Shown: positions 1-11,697, counted from the first letter of the stretch. The stretch: DNA of 64,000 nt from Bolinopsis microptera (GCF_026151205.1 NC_087075.1:2270859-2334858), one strand, 5' to 3'. Program-made: numbers and translations. The notes: generated by a model from the letters alone, not told the origin.

Positions 1-545
1 ATGTTCCAATAGTATTTCCACTATTTATCACCTCTCACCATGCTCCAATAGTAATTCCACCATTTATCCTCTCTCACCATGTTCCAATAGTAAGTCCACT
101 ATTTATCCTCTCTCACCATGTTCCAATAGTATTTCCACTATTTATTACCCCTCACCATGCTCCAATAGTAATTCCACTATTTATCCTCTCTCACCATGTG
201 ACCATGTTTCCATAGTAATTCCACTATTTGTCACCTCCCGTGTTCCAATAGTAATTCCACTATTCATCAACTCTCACCATGCTCTAATAGTAATTCCACT
301 ATTTATCCTCTCTCACCATACTCTAATAGTAATGCCACTATTTTCCTCTCTCACCATGCTCCAATAGTAATTCCACTAGTCACCACTAGTACCACCACCT
401 CCAATAGTAATTCCACTAGTCACCACTAGTACCACCACCTCCACTAAACACCACTAGTACCACCACCTCCAATAGTAATTCCACTAGTCACCACTATTAC
501 CACCACCTCCAATAGTAATTTTACTAGTATTGCCACCACCATGTC
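1..545. repeat. Tandem satellite, unit about 39 bp
   Basis: Imperfect head-to-tail copies of a 39-bp unit built around CCAATAGTAATTCCACTATT and a CTCTCACC spacer run from the window edge to about position 360. From there to about 545 the unit changes to a roughly 40-45-bp variant with CACTAGTACCACCACC. The array is cut by the window start, so its full length is unknown. No protein is supported here. Confidence 0.9.
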
Positions 546-3198
546 TCCGAGTGGATCCATATGTAAAACGAACAAAACAAGCAAACGACCGAACAACCGC
601 TACTTCGTATAATAGAGGAAACTGAATACTTTATAAAACTCGCAAACTATAACTGAACATTTAACGATAGCCACTCTATATGAAACTTAGATCATGGCTC
701 AGCCCCAGGTGCTCTTTCATAATAAACACACGGCTCAGACGTAACACGATATTATACTTCAACTAATATAAATGTTTCAAGTGCACACCAATACAACCAT
801 AGCTTTCTATCCTGCACTTCACTCACTCAATACAATACGCACCTGTCCGTTACATTTCTCAGCCCTGTATTTCTTGACTTTTACTCTCATTATTAAACCA
901 GTGTCTCACACAGTCACTCCTTGACTTTAATTACAAAACTGCTTTCGTATCATCATATTCGAATATTCGACCTGCTAATTTATCACAGTCTTCACATAAA
1001 AAGCAGTACTATAACTTATAACTAGTTTCTTTCATCATAGAAAATACCATACCCTGGCACCCCCCAAAACATAAAACGCACTCAAAACATACCACGTTTT
1101 CAAACCAATACACTGCTTAAATTCACTAGTGACGTCACATCTCTCCGAATAACCTCCCTCTCCCTTTCCAATGCTAGCATCACCCGGGTCTCATTTATAT
1201 AAATTTCATCTCTCTCCCCATACCTCTCTCGCCCACTCCAAACTCCTCCTCCCGATATCTCCCATAATATAAACATTCGTAGCGCTACAAAAAGAAAACA
1301 AGTCTGACACACAACAGAACGATTCAGCAGGCAGCCACTCCCACTGAGGCTCTGGTGGCTGAAAGTATGTCAAGTCTGCCGTCTTAAAACTTAAATTAAG
1401 AAACAGTAAACCATGAACTGCTCACGTACCCCCCTCGATAATAATCATAACACTCTCTCGATTAAATCTCTCAACGGACTGACATTTATTCCTCAAAATA
1501 TCTCCTCAGCCCCTCCTAACCTGTGCCCCTCCGGTATCTAACCTCCCTTCCCCTCCATGATGAAAGAAACCCAAAAATATCATTTAAACTTCACACTTAA
1601 CCGTGCCTTCATTTACTGCTCTTGCACTGCAATAATCTGACAACGGTACCTGGCAACACTGTTACAACATAACGTAACTATACTCCTCGCACCTGTCAAT
1701 CCACTCTTGAACAACAAGTAATCTCCCCCCTACCTTAATTAAACTACAAACAATCTATCCTATAATAAAATAGTATCCTACCGTTCGCGCCATTTGTAAG
1801 CGGTCATCACTTGCTTCAGATTCGTAGATTATTTGTAGTAATTTAGGTTACGAACAACAAAAACAAAAGTAATAATGATGGTAAAAAAGGGTAAGAAACA
1901 AAATGATTAACAATCCAATTACTACAAAATACACTTCCTAATTACTCTGACTTATAACGCCCTACATCTACTGTAAAACACACGTCCTTACTCTACCCTT
2001 ACTTATCACCCTCGTTAACCGTCTCTAACGGAGTTTTACCCTTAAACTACACTTACATAACACTGCACTTTTAGCCCTCGCTGACCGTCCTTATATCAGG
2101 CCCAAATCCACTATAGTTCATTCTCGCTCTACCTGAGCCCGATTGTTGTTGACACGAACCCACTCGTGTTGGATTAACCCGTGTTAACCCTGGCTACAAC
2201 ACAGCCTATTCCTGCTCTCCTGAGTTAACCAATGTTGACTCTCCCTACGCTTAAGCCAGACTGCTCATTTCCTCCGCACAGTTCCACTAACTACAGTCCA
2301 CGATAATGCTCTCTCCAGGATCCTAACGTAACAGGTCCTGGCTCCAAAGTGTCCTACATCAATGGCCCTCGATTCGGGCAAACTCAATCTCCTCTTCTGA
2401 CCTTTCCACCGGACCTTATATAATGTCCTGTCCGTGGTTTTTCACCCGACCTCTCTAACCAGACTCACGTGCCCCTACTCACACCTTTGGCAGCTGGTCT
2501 TATCTCCCACTAAAGCTTCATTGTCCCGAGTCCAGGTGTTACGACTATTCATCTTTTTACCAAAGCTTCCTGTCTGATGACCTCTGAATCCATAGTTTGT
2601 TAGAGCTCACATCTATCTTTGACTCTCTATCTACACAAAGGGTTTACGTCTGAGTTCTCCTAGAACCATTGTCTCTCCTCCAGAGTGACATATTTCTCGT
2701 CCGTCCAGGTGAGGTCCAACCCACAATCTCCATTGTATTCTCTTTCTCTAACTTTCCCTAACCACAGACCAGAACTGGATGTTCCACTTCCACTGCCTTA
2801 TTACACAATACTGCCTTATTACACAATACTGCCTTATTACACAATACTATCTAAAATCTATCAAATAATCTAGATCAAATAATCACGGCTTATCACGGCA
2901 GAGTTCATTTCATAAGGAACAATAAGATTGTCAGCTCTGATAAGAACAGTGTATCAGCCTCGTCTGAAGAAATTTGAATTGTTTCACATTCTTCACCACA
3001 CATTTATTTTATCACAATTTTGTTTCACATTTAAAAAAATCATATCGGGGCCATGTAATTGCGGGCACGTTTTACTGTGCAGTACCGTGTTTGGTCTCCC
3101 GACAGATTTTACAGACGGGGGCAATATTTTATTCGAGTTTATTTCATTCGTTGTAATTGCTGTACTCTGTAAAGTTTGAAAAGTATTTAATAAAAAAA
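546..3198. other. No gene recognised; AT-rich sequence with one short tandem repeat
   Basis: No open frame in this stretch resembles a known protein; the longest are under 90 codons and overlap on both strands. The only clear structure is an 18-bp unit (TGCCTTATTACACAATAC) repeated three times at 2794-2847. Confidence 0.5.
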
Positions 3199-3732
3199 TG
3201 TGGAGAAACAAGAGGCTTTCGTGGCGTCCCAGTATTCAGTAACTCGTACGCTATATTAACTTGTATCACGTTGCGACCCCCACGGTCGTTTCACTATGGT
3301 GACGATACAGGGGGAGCCGCGCACTTCGTGCGCGGCGGGTCATACAACGTATGACAAATATTAACCACATAACACAATTGACACACGACTAATCAGTGAA
3401 CACATTCCTTATCTTACTCTATTTGAACGGACATTAATTGGACACTAGAGACCCTAACGGTCATTTCAATGTCCGTTCAAATAAAGTCCGACAATGGACA
3501 AGGTAGTTAAATTAAATATATTAAATGAATACCTGCGTCCTTCAAGCGTTCCTTTTAATGTCCGATCAAATAACATCCGATTATATGGTAACTCATTTCT
3601 TTCCCCTTATTTATGTACGAAAATCAAAAGTCATTTATCTAGTCCCTTCTCAGATCCGACTAGATTGTAAGCTTTAGTTTTATTCCTCCTCTTCTAGTCT
3701 GTTCCTTTTTAGGTGCAAGAATGCAGCTGAGG
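3199..3732 (+). repeat. Dispersed 0.53-kb repeat, copy 1
   Basis: Nearly identical over its whole length to 6973-7507 (only scattered substitutions and one 1-base difference). It holds two adjacent perfect hairpins (3316-3336 and 3339-3355), then sub-terminal motifs of the AATGTCCGTTCAAATA type that recur in the pogo-like element at 5278-6603. The copy ends at GCAGCTGAGG, after which the flanks differ, so this is a duplicated unit rather than a local tandem. Confidence 0.88.
3316..3355. other. Twin-hairpin module
   Basis: Two perfect stem-loops lie 2 bases apart: a 9-bp GC-rich stem closing TTC (3316-3336) and a 7-bp stem GTCATAC/GTATGAC closing AAC (3339-3355). The same pair recurs at about 7091-7130 and, with changed but still pairing bases, at about 45262-45303; a third relative lies at about 45016-45077. 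Function unknown; a structured transposon end or a structured RNA are both possible. Confidence 0.6.
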
Positions 3733-3780
3733 AAACCAAATATTATGTGTTGCATCCCGAAGTGCTTAGTTCTCACGGCA

Positions 3781-4056
3781 TACAAGAAACAAGATACAAG
3801 GGCAGGTCACTCCCGAACGTTGGGATGGCCTGAGGTGCTTATCTCCTTTTCAGTAACCCTAAGCCACTCTGTGCCGAGGCACTATACTAGCTGTAGGGGG
3901 GTTAGTCCTACGAGCCAGAGAGTGTGTATCACCAGCCGAAGCTGTACCAAATCACAGCTTGGTAACTGGCCGACTTGCATCCGACCGGATTTGAACCCGG
4001 GTCTTCTGCTTGGGAGGCGATCGTGTTACCACTACACCACCCGTGTTACCACTACA
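3781..4056 (-). mobile_element. tRNA-derived SINE with 10-bp target duplication
   Basis: Read on the - strand, the element starts at 4056 with a tRNA-like head. An A-box-like segment (GGTGTAGTGGTAACACG) is present in two partial tandem copies, and a B box (GGTTCAAATCC) follows. The anticodon-loop region reads CTCCCAA, most like tRNA-Gly. A non-tRNA body follows and the 3' end is TTGTATCTTGTTTCTTGTA. TCTCACGGCA occurs on both sides (3771-3780 and 4057-4066) as a target-site duplication. A 3'-end remnant of the same family lies at about 36369-36440. Such SINEs are transcribed by RNA polymerase III and moved by a LINE partner; which LINE is not evident from the tail. Confidence 0.82.
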
Positions 4057-4079
4057 TCTCACGGCAGTATATAATAATC

Positions 4080-4370
4080 ATGATCCTGATAGATATTGAA
4101 GTCTCCTTAAATGATTGTCTCTTAATAGATATGGATTTTCGTTGGGAGGCGATGCAGATTTGTTTAAGGGGAAGGTTCTGGTCAGAAGGAGAAAGATTTT
4201 TGTATTATGAAACACTTGCAACGCTTGTAACTCCTTCTTATTACCCCCATTTGAAGGAACGTGTACCGATTTATTTTCTGAACGAAAGCTTACAAATAAC
4301 CTTAGATTGCCTTAGAACCGACGGATTAAAATATATGCTGTTTGTTGCTCGTCATAACTGTGAAACATAA
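4080..4370 (+). CDS. Small hypothetical ORF (96 codons)
   Basis: An ATG-started frame just beyond the SINE runs 96 codons to TAA. The protein has ordinary composition and looks globular, with segments such as RWEAMQICLRGRFWSEGERF and YYPHLKERVPIYFLNES. I do not recognise a family and see no signal peptide or membrane segment. The frame is also open upstream through the SINE, which has no meaning for coding. It could be an exon left from a gene disrupted by repeats, or chance. There are no splice sites or neighbours to decide. Confidence 0.28.
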   Translation: MILIDIEVSLNDCLLIDMDFRWEAMQICLRGRFWSEGERFLYYETLATLVTPSYYPHLKERVPIYFLNESLQITLDCLRTDGLKYMLFVARHNCET

Positions 4371-4383
4371 ATTTTGAGTGAGA

Positions 4384-5170
4384 AGGGGTAATCCCGGTAC
4401 CGGGCCGGAATTACCTCCATCCCGGCTAGGACCGGGATGAAAACGAAAACCCGGCCGGGATTAGCGTCATACCGGCCGGTACCGGGAGCGGTACCGGGAG
4501 CGGTACCGGGAGCGGTACCGGGATTTTTCCAATATTTCTCCGTTACTCCTTTAGAATGACAAACTGAATATGTTTATATAAGTCAAAACTGACACAGAAC
4601 TCATATTTGTGATCTGGTATTGGTTTAGTTACTTAAATAAATTTAACTGAACATGGGGTTTGACGTTGGAGCTTTACACTTTACAGTTTAAATAACCTTA
4701 CCTGAATAATTGAATTGGGTGACTACTGAATAGCATTTTGATTTATTAATGCTTTATTTACCCGGAGAACTCTGTTTTACGTGTCCCTCGGTAACACAAG
4801 ACCGTGAGCCGTGACACTTGGTCACAATAATTAAGTCATGAGTCATATTTCTAGCATTAAAGTCAGAAAGAAGTCCATTACTCGTAAACGAAAATATAAA
4901 ATCGACGTCATGAAACCCATGATTATTTCAAATCTAGATTGATTCCAGTCTCCATTGTTCAATGATTTCATCAAAATGTTTTAAGAAAATGTTTACAGAT
5001 TTGCGAAATTTGGACTCAAATTTACGTTGAAAAAACTGAATTTATTTTGGAAAAATCCCGACTAAAATCCCGGCTAAAACCAAAATCCCGGCCGGTACCG
5101 ATACCGGTACAAAATTGCCAAATACCTGCCAGTATTCCGGCTGCGCCGGTATCCTGGTCGAGCCCTGTCT
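4384..5170. mobile_element. Possible non-autonomous DNA element with GGTACCGG-rich ends
   Basis: Both edges are rich in short palindromic motifs (CCCGGTACCGGG, CCGGCCGGGA), with a run of GAGCGGTACCGG repeats at about 4495-4520. The right edge, read in reverse, begins CAGGGCTCGACCAGGAT, resembling the ends of some hAT-type elements. The left end does not match it exactly and no transposase is visible, so the class is a guess. Confidence 0.35.
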
Positions 5171-5277
5171 GACGCATAATTTTATCTATTTCTCGTGCAA
5201 TTTTAGGGCAGACACAGTCATCAAAATGAGTTAATAAGAAGGTTTAAATTATAAGCAATTACCAACAATTGGGACTA

Positions 5278-6603
5278 CCTTATTGGACCTAATTTGGACG
5301 GACATTACTTGAACGCTGGAGGCCCTAGCGTTCATCTTAATGTCCGTTCAAATAAAGTCCGTTCAATTAATGTCCGTCCAAGTTAAAGTCCGTTGAAATT
5401 TTTTCAAAATTTTTTCCATTTCGAACTTTTTACCCAGAATATGACAACTATGAGAACTTTATTGTGTCGTAGTAGTAGTAAACCCGCGATGGGGTGGCAT
5501 GTGCCTCAATAAAAATATTACAATCATTTATTATTATATCAATGTATCATTAAATATTTCAAAAATATCAATAACGTATGGTTGATCCTTCACATTTGGT
5601 AAAATATATAAAAATAAAGTTAATCTACACTAAAGAATAAATAATCTATATTATATAAATCAACAATATTAACTCCCCATCTTCATGTAGTCATTTATCA
5701 AAGCGGTAGAAATCCAAGTAATTTTAGTACGCGGTGCGCAAGGAATTTCGTTTTTTTTTTAAATGTGTAGGCAAGATAAGCCTAAGTGTGGCAGTGAAAA
5801 TTGAAAAATAAGTTGCAGAATAAATTGCAGTGACTGACTGTCAAATGCATTATCGCAGTTCATTTATTTGACTGCACTAAGTTAACGACGTAAGTTAACG
5901 ACGGAAAGGTTCTCCTTGGTCTGCCGGAGGCACAGAAAACTCTACTAGTATAAAATGTTTTCAAGGGTCACTTGGCGGAAAAAGTCAACGAAATCAATAA
6001 ATCATGGCACTCAACAACATAGTTCATGAGCTAGTCCCCGCCAACATGACAAACTTGTTCCAGCCTCTAGATATTACGATAAATCGTGTTGCCAAGGACA
6101 TTGTCCGACGTTTTTATAGTTCATATTACTGAGGGGAGGTAATGAAACAGTGCTAGGAAAGAGCTCCACGTGATGTTAATGTTAACCTAAAATTGTCTAA
6201 GATAAAACCACTTCACGCCGAATGGCTTGTAAAAGTTAACAATGAAATGCAGGACCGGGGTAGTTTGATAAAAAAGGTTTCCACAAAGCTAGAAATCACT
6301 GATGCTTTAATTGTTTAAGCATGGACTATTTCATGCACGAAAATCCATTTAATGAAGATGATATGTGATATTAGACACTGATCATGTACACATATTTTAA
6401 TATTTTTACTGCTTAATGACTGCTATTCTTACTTACTGTATAAAAAATGGATTAAAAAATCATTTGCTGAAATTAAAAAACGTCAAAAATTGAAAAAAAA
6501 TTCGGATTTTTGATGGTTTTGAATGCCTTCGAGCGTTCATATTAATGTCCGTTCAAAATTATGTCCGTTCATGTAATGTCCGTCCAAATAAGGTCCGATA
6601 AGG
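5278..6603 (+). mobile_element. pogo/Tigger-like DNA transposon (TIRs, TA target site)
   Basis: Inverted ends match closely (left CCTTATTGGACCTAATTTGG, right in reverse CCTTATCGGACCTTATTTGG) and continue for about 36 bp through GGACGGACATTA. TA dinucleotides flank the element at 5276-5277 and 6604-6605, the target duplication expected for Tc1/mariner/pogo elements. The interior encodes the end of a decayed DDE transposase (6001-6318). Related sub-terminal motifs occur in the two 0.53-kb repeats at 3199 and 6973, which may be non-autonomous relatives. Confidence 0.8.
6001..6318 (+). pseudogene. DDE_1 (pogo-like) transposase C-terminal remnant
   Basis: The frame reads through LNNIVHELVPANMTNLFQPL, matching the DDE_1 endonuclease signature in which a hydrophobic strand is followed by VPAN, a few residues, and LQPLD. 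After two in-frame stops, one shortly after the RRFYSSYY segment, it continues as VNLKLSKIKPLHAEWLVKV, a pattern typical of the C-terminal part of this family. The catalytic domain upstream is not recognisable. The product would have cut and joined transposon ends in the nucleus; this copy cannot encode it. Confidence 0.75.
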
Positions 6604-6972
6604 TATATCATTGTTTATGAGTACATATTATACGACTATAATAGGTGTTAATATAAGACACGTTAGTGTATTCCTGCATTGTACTCAATAATTTAACAAG
6701 TAATATTATATAATAACCATATTTCTGCTTGTACAGGGAGCCCCTAATTCTATCATTCAAAAATGTAGTGTTAAATTTGGTAGATCAAGCAACGATCCTT
6801 AACGAACTTGAAGTCTATTCGTTCGTTCGTTTGTATTCCACTTATCTCATGTTGTTCGGCTATGTGTATATGTAATCTTAATGGAAGCTAGAGCTGATTG
6901 AGATGAATGATCTCTAAAAGTTGGTGTCTACCTCCCCTCAGACTCCATTGTAAGTTAACACAATTCGAAACT

Positions 6973-7507
6973 ATGTGGAGAAACAAGAGGCTTTCGTGGC
7001 GTCCCAGTATTCAGTAACTCGTACGCTATATTAACTTGTATCACGTTGCGACCCCCACGGTCGTTTCACTATGGTGACGATACAGGGGGAGCCGCGCACT
7101 TCGTGCGCGGCGAGTCATACAACGTATGACAAATATTAACCACATAACACAATTGATACACGACTAATCAGTGAACACATTCCTTATCTTACTTTATTTG
7201 AACGGACATTAATTGGACACTAGAGACCCTAACGGTCATTTCAATGTCCGTTCAAATAAAGTCCGACAATGGACAAGGTAGTTAAATTAAATATATTAAA
7301 TGAATACCTGCGTCCTTCAAGCGTTCCTTTTAATGTCCGATCAAATAACATCCGATTATATGGTAACTCATTTCTTTCCCCTTATTTATGTACGAAAATC
7401 AAAAGTCATTTATCTAGTCCCTTCTCAGATCCGACTAGATTGTAAGCTCTAGTTTTATTCCTCCTCTTCTAGTCTGTTCCTTTTTAGGTGCAAGACTGCA
7501 GCTGAGG
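6973..7507 (+). repeat. Dispersed 0.53-kb repeat, copy 2
   Basis: Second copy of the 3199-3732 unit, in direct orientation, including the twin-hairpin module at about 7091-7130. Its last bases (TTTTTAG then GTGCAAGACTGCAGCTGAGG) run straight into an open coding-like frame at 7488, so the right edge may double as a splice acceptor. Confidence 0.88.
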
Positions 7508-7921
7508 TTAACGATGTGAAGACCTCAATGGACGCTTACTTTGCACAGTTTGCCGATAGATTTACATGCAAGCGACAGTCCTCGTGCTTCATTATATTCG
7601 ACAAGTGCTATGAAGACGTCAGTTTGCTTTTATATATTTAAAAAATAGTTTTTCATTGTTTTTTAATTTGATTTCACAAACTTTTACAATTTATTCGTGT
7701 GAATTTTATTATAAATTATCCAATTGATTCTAAGTATGCATAATCCAGATCCATTGGATGTGCGACACTATGTTTTGTTCAATTTTCAAAATGTTCACAT
7801 AACCATCATTGCTTCAGACTGGATATGGTTACTATCTACAAATGAGATTTGAAGTTTCTACCAAAGTAGAAACCTCTGTCTGGCTGCCACAAATCGATGG
7901 AGAAGTCAGGAGCGTCATAAC
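7488..7921 (+). CDS. Two candidate exons of an unrecognised gene
   Basis: Exon A (7488-7617) follows TTTTTAG and ends before GTCAGT; it encodes a segment including FTCKRQSSCFIIFDKCYED. Exon B (7818-7921) follows TGCTTCAG and ends before GTATGT; it encodes a segment including TGYGYYLQMRFEVSTKVETS. The junction is phase-consistent and both exons are free of stops, which is the main support. I cannot assign a family. No start or last exon is visible: upstream lies a repeat, and the intron after exon B runs at once into a foldback element at 7967. This may be a gene fragment or a repeat-borne sequence. Confidence 0.3.
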
Positions 7922-7966
7922 GTATGTTTAACTTTAACTTACTTATTCTTTTTTTTCTTTTTTTTT

Positions 7967-8758
7967 GAAAATTTAATTCATCATTATATATATAAATCAA
8001 GCGTTACATTTCAGCCATGCAAAATTAACATATTTTGATATACAAATTGATAAATGGTACTGCAATATAAGTTGCTTAATGTTTGGACGGATGACAACTA
8101 ACGAGAAAAATAAAGTTGATTAAACATAATAATTAATTCGGCTGAACCAACACATAGCTAGAGCCACATTAACGTTGGGGCCGTCTCTAATGACTAGCAG
8201 GTAACACGAAATCTGTCCGACAGCACTATTTTTTGTATTTGAAGTGATAATTTGGTTAACTTTCATAGCATACTCCTTGAGATACAAGTATTTTAAAATG
8301 CTTCACACAATTTTGGCAGTGAAAAATCAATCTCTGGTGCCACCTTTTTATGAACGTGTCCTTATGAGTCTCAGAAATTTGTTTTTGTTGGCTACAATTC
8401 TGTCCGTCCAATTTCCTATCTGCTTGTCCTTTTCTTTTTTCTTTATCAGTTGTGACGGAATTGTAATGAACAAAATCCTTATAATTATTTATGATATGTT
8501 TGATTTCTTGTTAATGTTTGTCATTCAAATTTGTTAGACGGCCCCAACGTTAATGTGGCTTTTGCTATGTGTTGGTTCAGCCGAATTAATTATTATATAA
8601 TCAAGTTTATTTTTCTCGTTAGTTGTCATCCGGCCAAACATTAAGCAACTTATATTGCAGTACCATTTATCATTTAGTGTATCAAAATATGTCATTGTAA
8701 TTTTGCATGGCTGAAATGTAACGCTTGATTTATATATATAATGATTAATTGAATTTTC
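7967..8758. mobile_element. Foldback element with arms of about 220 bp
   Basis: Arms 7967-8189 and 8534-8758 are near-perfect reverse complements, bordered by a T-rich tract on the left and a run of A on the right. The spacer 8190-8533 codes for nothing recognisable. Part of the spacer (about 8388-8560) recurs at about 50744-50915 inside a different foldback element. Ends of this type fit a MITE or foldback transposon; no transposase is present. Confidence 0.85.
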
Positions 8759-8778
8759 AAAAAAAAAAAAAAAAAAAT

Positions 8779-9060
8779 ATCTCAAATTTGGCACATAGAA
8801 ATTCACCCAAACTTGTCTTAAAGCTATATTACTATCTAGAAAGTTTCAAGACAATCGTATTGTTGGATCTCCAGATACTCAGATATGTTCCTTGGAAACA
8901 CTGCAAACCACCGAATATTTTTTGTGTTTGAGGTGATATCTCAAATTTGGCACATAGAAACTCGCTCAAACTTACACAGATTATCCGTCCTATAACCATC
9001 ATACTTTATGGAAAGTTTCAAGAAAATCGTACGGTAGGATCCGACATAAACTATTGTCCG
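8779..9060 (+). repeat. Tandem duplication of a 158-bp unit
   Basis: TATCTCAAATTTGGCACATA starts at 8779 and again at 8937, and similarity continues beyond it (for example GAAAGTTTCAAG followed by AATCGTA). The second copy is diverged. No coding potential is seen. Confidence 0.65.
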
Positions 9061-9116
9061 AATAACCTATTTTCTGAGTCGAACAGATGTCGCTGTCGGA
9101 CAGATGTTGCCCAATC

Positions 9117-9400
9117 TCAGCTGGTTAGGTTAGTGTGTAAAAAATATGCGATAAATTGTACGTATGCTGCCCACTGCCCAGCCTCATGGAGCTAGCTTTA
9201 TGAGTCTGGTCAACAAACCAGCAGGACAATAAGAAAATGTAAAACATACCCCGTCAATAGGTGATGTAAGATGCATTATAATCTTATGATTGGGCGACAT
9301 CTGTCCTGCTGGTTTGTTGACCAGACTCATAAAGCTAGCTCCATGAGGCTGGGCAGTACAATTTATCGCATATTTTTTACACACTAACCTAACCAGCTGA
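9117..9400. repeat. Inverted repeat, arms about 100 bp
   Basis: Arms 9117-9228 and 9302-9400 pair closely, from TCAGCTGGTTAGGTTAGTGT at the outer end to CAACAAACCAGCAGGACA at the inner end. A single-arm relative occurs at about 18396-18510. The adjacent 9405-9540 is the reverse complement of about 18215-18395, so both belong to one dispersed family. Confidence 0.78.
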
Positions 9401-9690
9401 TATATATTGATTATCATGACATAAATTTTATTTATGATGAATCTGGTATACTACATTAAAACCCCAATTTACCGTGGAATTTGGACGTGTCACAGTTCAA
9501 ACTAGTCTGCTCGTAGATGTAAAAACCGCCGGATGTGACAATTTTTTAATCTGGGCAACGCCCAGGAGGGTCATACCCATATTGACCCAATGACGCAACT
9601 GACCCTTTGCTTCTGTAGGTCATAGAGACTTCGGAATGGGCTTAAACGAAGCCGCATATGAATGTTTATATAGGATTTATTGATCAACTA

Positions 9691-10667
9691 CAGGGTGAGT
9701 TGAAAATAGTGTGTGGAATGTAAAAATCGATAATTTTTTAAGAAGGAGCAAATTTTTAAAGGTGAATTGCTATCAGTTCAAAAATGTTACAAATTTCAAT
9801 CTTGCCTCTCATTTGATTCTAACTCATAATTTGGTTGATTTTTGGCAGTTTTCCAAAAAATCGTAAATTCGTCCTAATGGGGTTCTCAAATCGCGTGCCC
9901 TGAAAATCGAGTCTAAAAATTTATCTTCTCCTACATTTTTTGAGCAATCACCCTGAAACTTTCAGAATATGTTGTAGGGATCATTTAGAAGAGTTGAGCC
10001 AAACAGAATTTTGAGATAGGCCTTTCAAAAATTTTTATTCGATTTTGAAAATCGTGGACCTTGAAAAATCATCAAAAAACGAGGTCCAAGATTTTCAAAA
10101 TCGAATAAAAATGTTTTAAAGGCCTATCTCAAATTACTGTCTGGCTCATCTCTTTTAAATGATCCCTAGAAAATATTCTGAAAGTTTCAGGGTGATTGCT
10201 CAAAAAATGTAGGAGAAGATTTTTAGACTCGATTTTCAGGGCACGCGATCAAAAATCGCTCGCGCAATACAATTACCACATACCTACGCGCTGACCTTTG
10301 GCCGGCAATAATTTCGGCTAGGAACGATATTTTTCCACGGGATTAAAAGCATCTGATAAATATTACTCCCCTCTATCAGAAACAACTAAAAAGTCGATTT
10401 TGAGAAAAATTCCATGAAGACCCCCTGCCCCCTTGGCCTTAATACAGTCAAGTCGGCTATAGACAATTGTCTTACACGTAATCAACATGTCCTAGCTAAT
10501 AAAGGACGATAGGTTGAGCAAATTATTAATTATTAAGTATTTTTATTCTATCAAATTATAATATTTATATATTTTCATTATCTAAATATGCAAAAATTAA
10601 GTGGACATTTCATTTGTCAAAAAATTAGAGCCATTTACATTCCACACACTATTTTCAACTCACCCTG
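9691..10667. mobile_element. TA-flanked TIR element (MITE-like), 977 bp
   Basis: 34-bp terminal inverted repeats starting CAGGGTGAGTTGAAAATAGT are identical at both ends, with TA on each side (9689-9690 and 10668-10669). No open frame of useful length lies inside, so it is non-autonomous; ends and target fit the Tc1/mariner superfamily. Its centre is a very long internal hairpin (9891-10248). Confidence 0.85.
9891..10248. repeat. Long near-perfect hairpin, arms about 170 bp
   Basis: 9891-10062 is the reverse complement of 10081-10248 with few mismatches and only about an 18-base loop. If transcribed, this would fold into an unbroken RNA duplex long enough to be a Dicer substrate. It lies within the TIR element 9691-10667. 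Transcription cannot be judged from sequence. Confidence 0.85.
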
Positions 10668-10952
10668 TATATGGCCTAAAATCCTAGCTTTTCGAGAAAA
10701 ATTTTACTAACTTTTGATAGGAGCATGAGTCTTCGGATAGACTGCAAAAGAACCGCAATCGGCACATTTATATGTGATTTAAGAAGAACCATATGCCTTA
10801 AGGGGGGATAAGGGGTCAAAAAAATCGACCAAAATATTATTTTCTAAATCAATTTAATTTTTGATCACAAAAACATTGCTGCTATTCACATATTTGTAGC
10901 TGCTTAACTTTTTTTAATAATTGAGGTTAACCGATTTTCACAAAATTGACTA

Positions 10953-11697
10953 CCTTACTCGGGATTATTATGACCGGGATAAAGTGGCGGGTTTAGGGTA
11001 ATTTCGCCATATTTTTCCCGAACCACATTTTCACCGGTCGTTAATAAACCCGCCGTCTCAGCTTTTAGGGTTCCCAAGGGGTATGGGTGCTCATATTTTA
11101 ATCGTTGTCTTATATTCACTAAAGAAGACTATTGGGACACTTGTTGTAGGTTTTTCGACTTCATTTGGCTAAAATTGCAAAAAATTCACCTTTTTGCCCA
11201 ATTCTTGTCATATATCCTTACTGTCAAAGTTGATTTAAATAGGCCAATTTTTAATTTCTTAGGTATTGACTATCTCTACATTATGAAATAGGACTCAAAG
11301 TAAAAGTAACAGTTAAATTAAAACTTGAATTAATTAAAACTGTCAATAACATGAATCAGTTTTATCATTCATTTATTCATAATTCTAAAAAATGTGAACG
11401 ATGCATTCTTTCGAAGTTTGATTAACCACGAGTCATTATTTCTGTCTACTTTCAACAATTATTGATAATTCGACTTGTTTCACAAGTTTTAGCAATGCGA
11501 AAATTTCTAAACTTGCTTATCTCTAATAAGGAAATTTACATCTGAGACAAAATTTTTGAATCTAAAATTGAAAGGTTGGACACCGGTAAAATGGCGACCG
11601 GGAAAATGTGGTGGGTTTTGAGCAATTTCGCCATATTTTTCCCGAACCATATTTTAACCGGTCGTTAATAAACCCGTCGTAATAATCCCGAGTAAGG
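10953..11697. mobile_element. TA-flanked TIR element, 745 bp
   Basis: Ends match as CCTTACTCGGGATTATTA in inverted orientation with TA at 10951-10952 and 11698-11699. Inverted similarity extends about 115 bp inwards, but each arm also contains blocks (ATTTCGCCATATTTTTCCCG, CCGGTCGTTAATAAACCCG) that appear in the same direction near both ends, so the arms are a composite. No transposase. Confidence 0.8.

Noticed and set aside
1-545. CRISPR-like array
   Set aside because: There are no unique spacers between constant repeats; the whole unit repeats, as in a satellite, and the genes around are animal.
3985-4056. Functional tRNA-Gly gene
   Set aside because: A and B boxes are present, but the A-box segment is doubled, the arms do not all pair, and a SINE body, tail and target duplication follow.
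8244-8537. 97-codon hydrophobic frame
   Set aside because: Lies in the spacer of a foldback element that recurs without this frame at 50744-50915; T-rich DNA alone explains the Phe/Leu/Ile-rich product.
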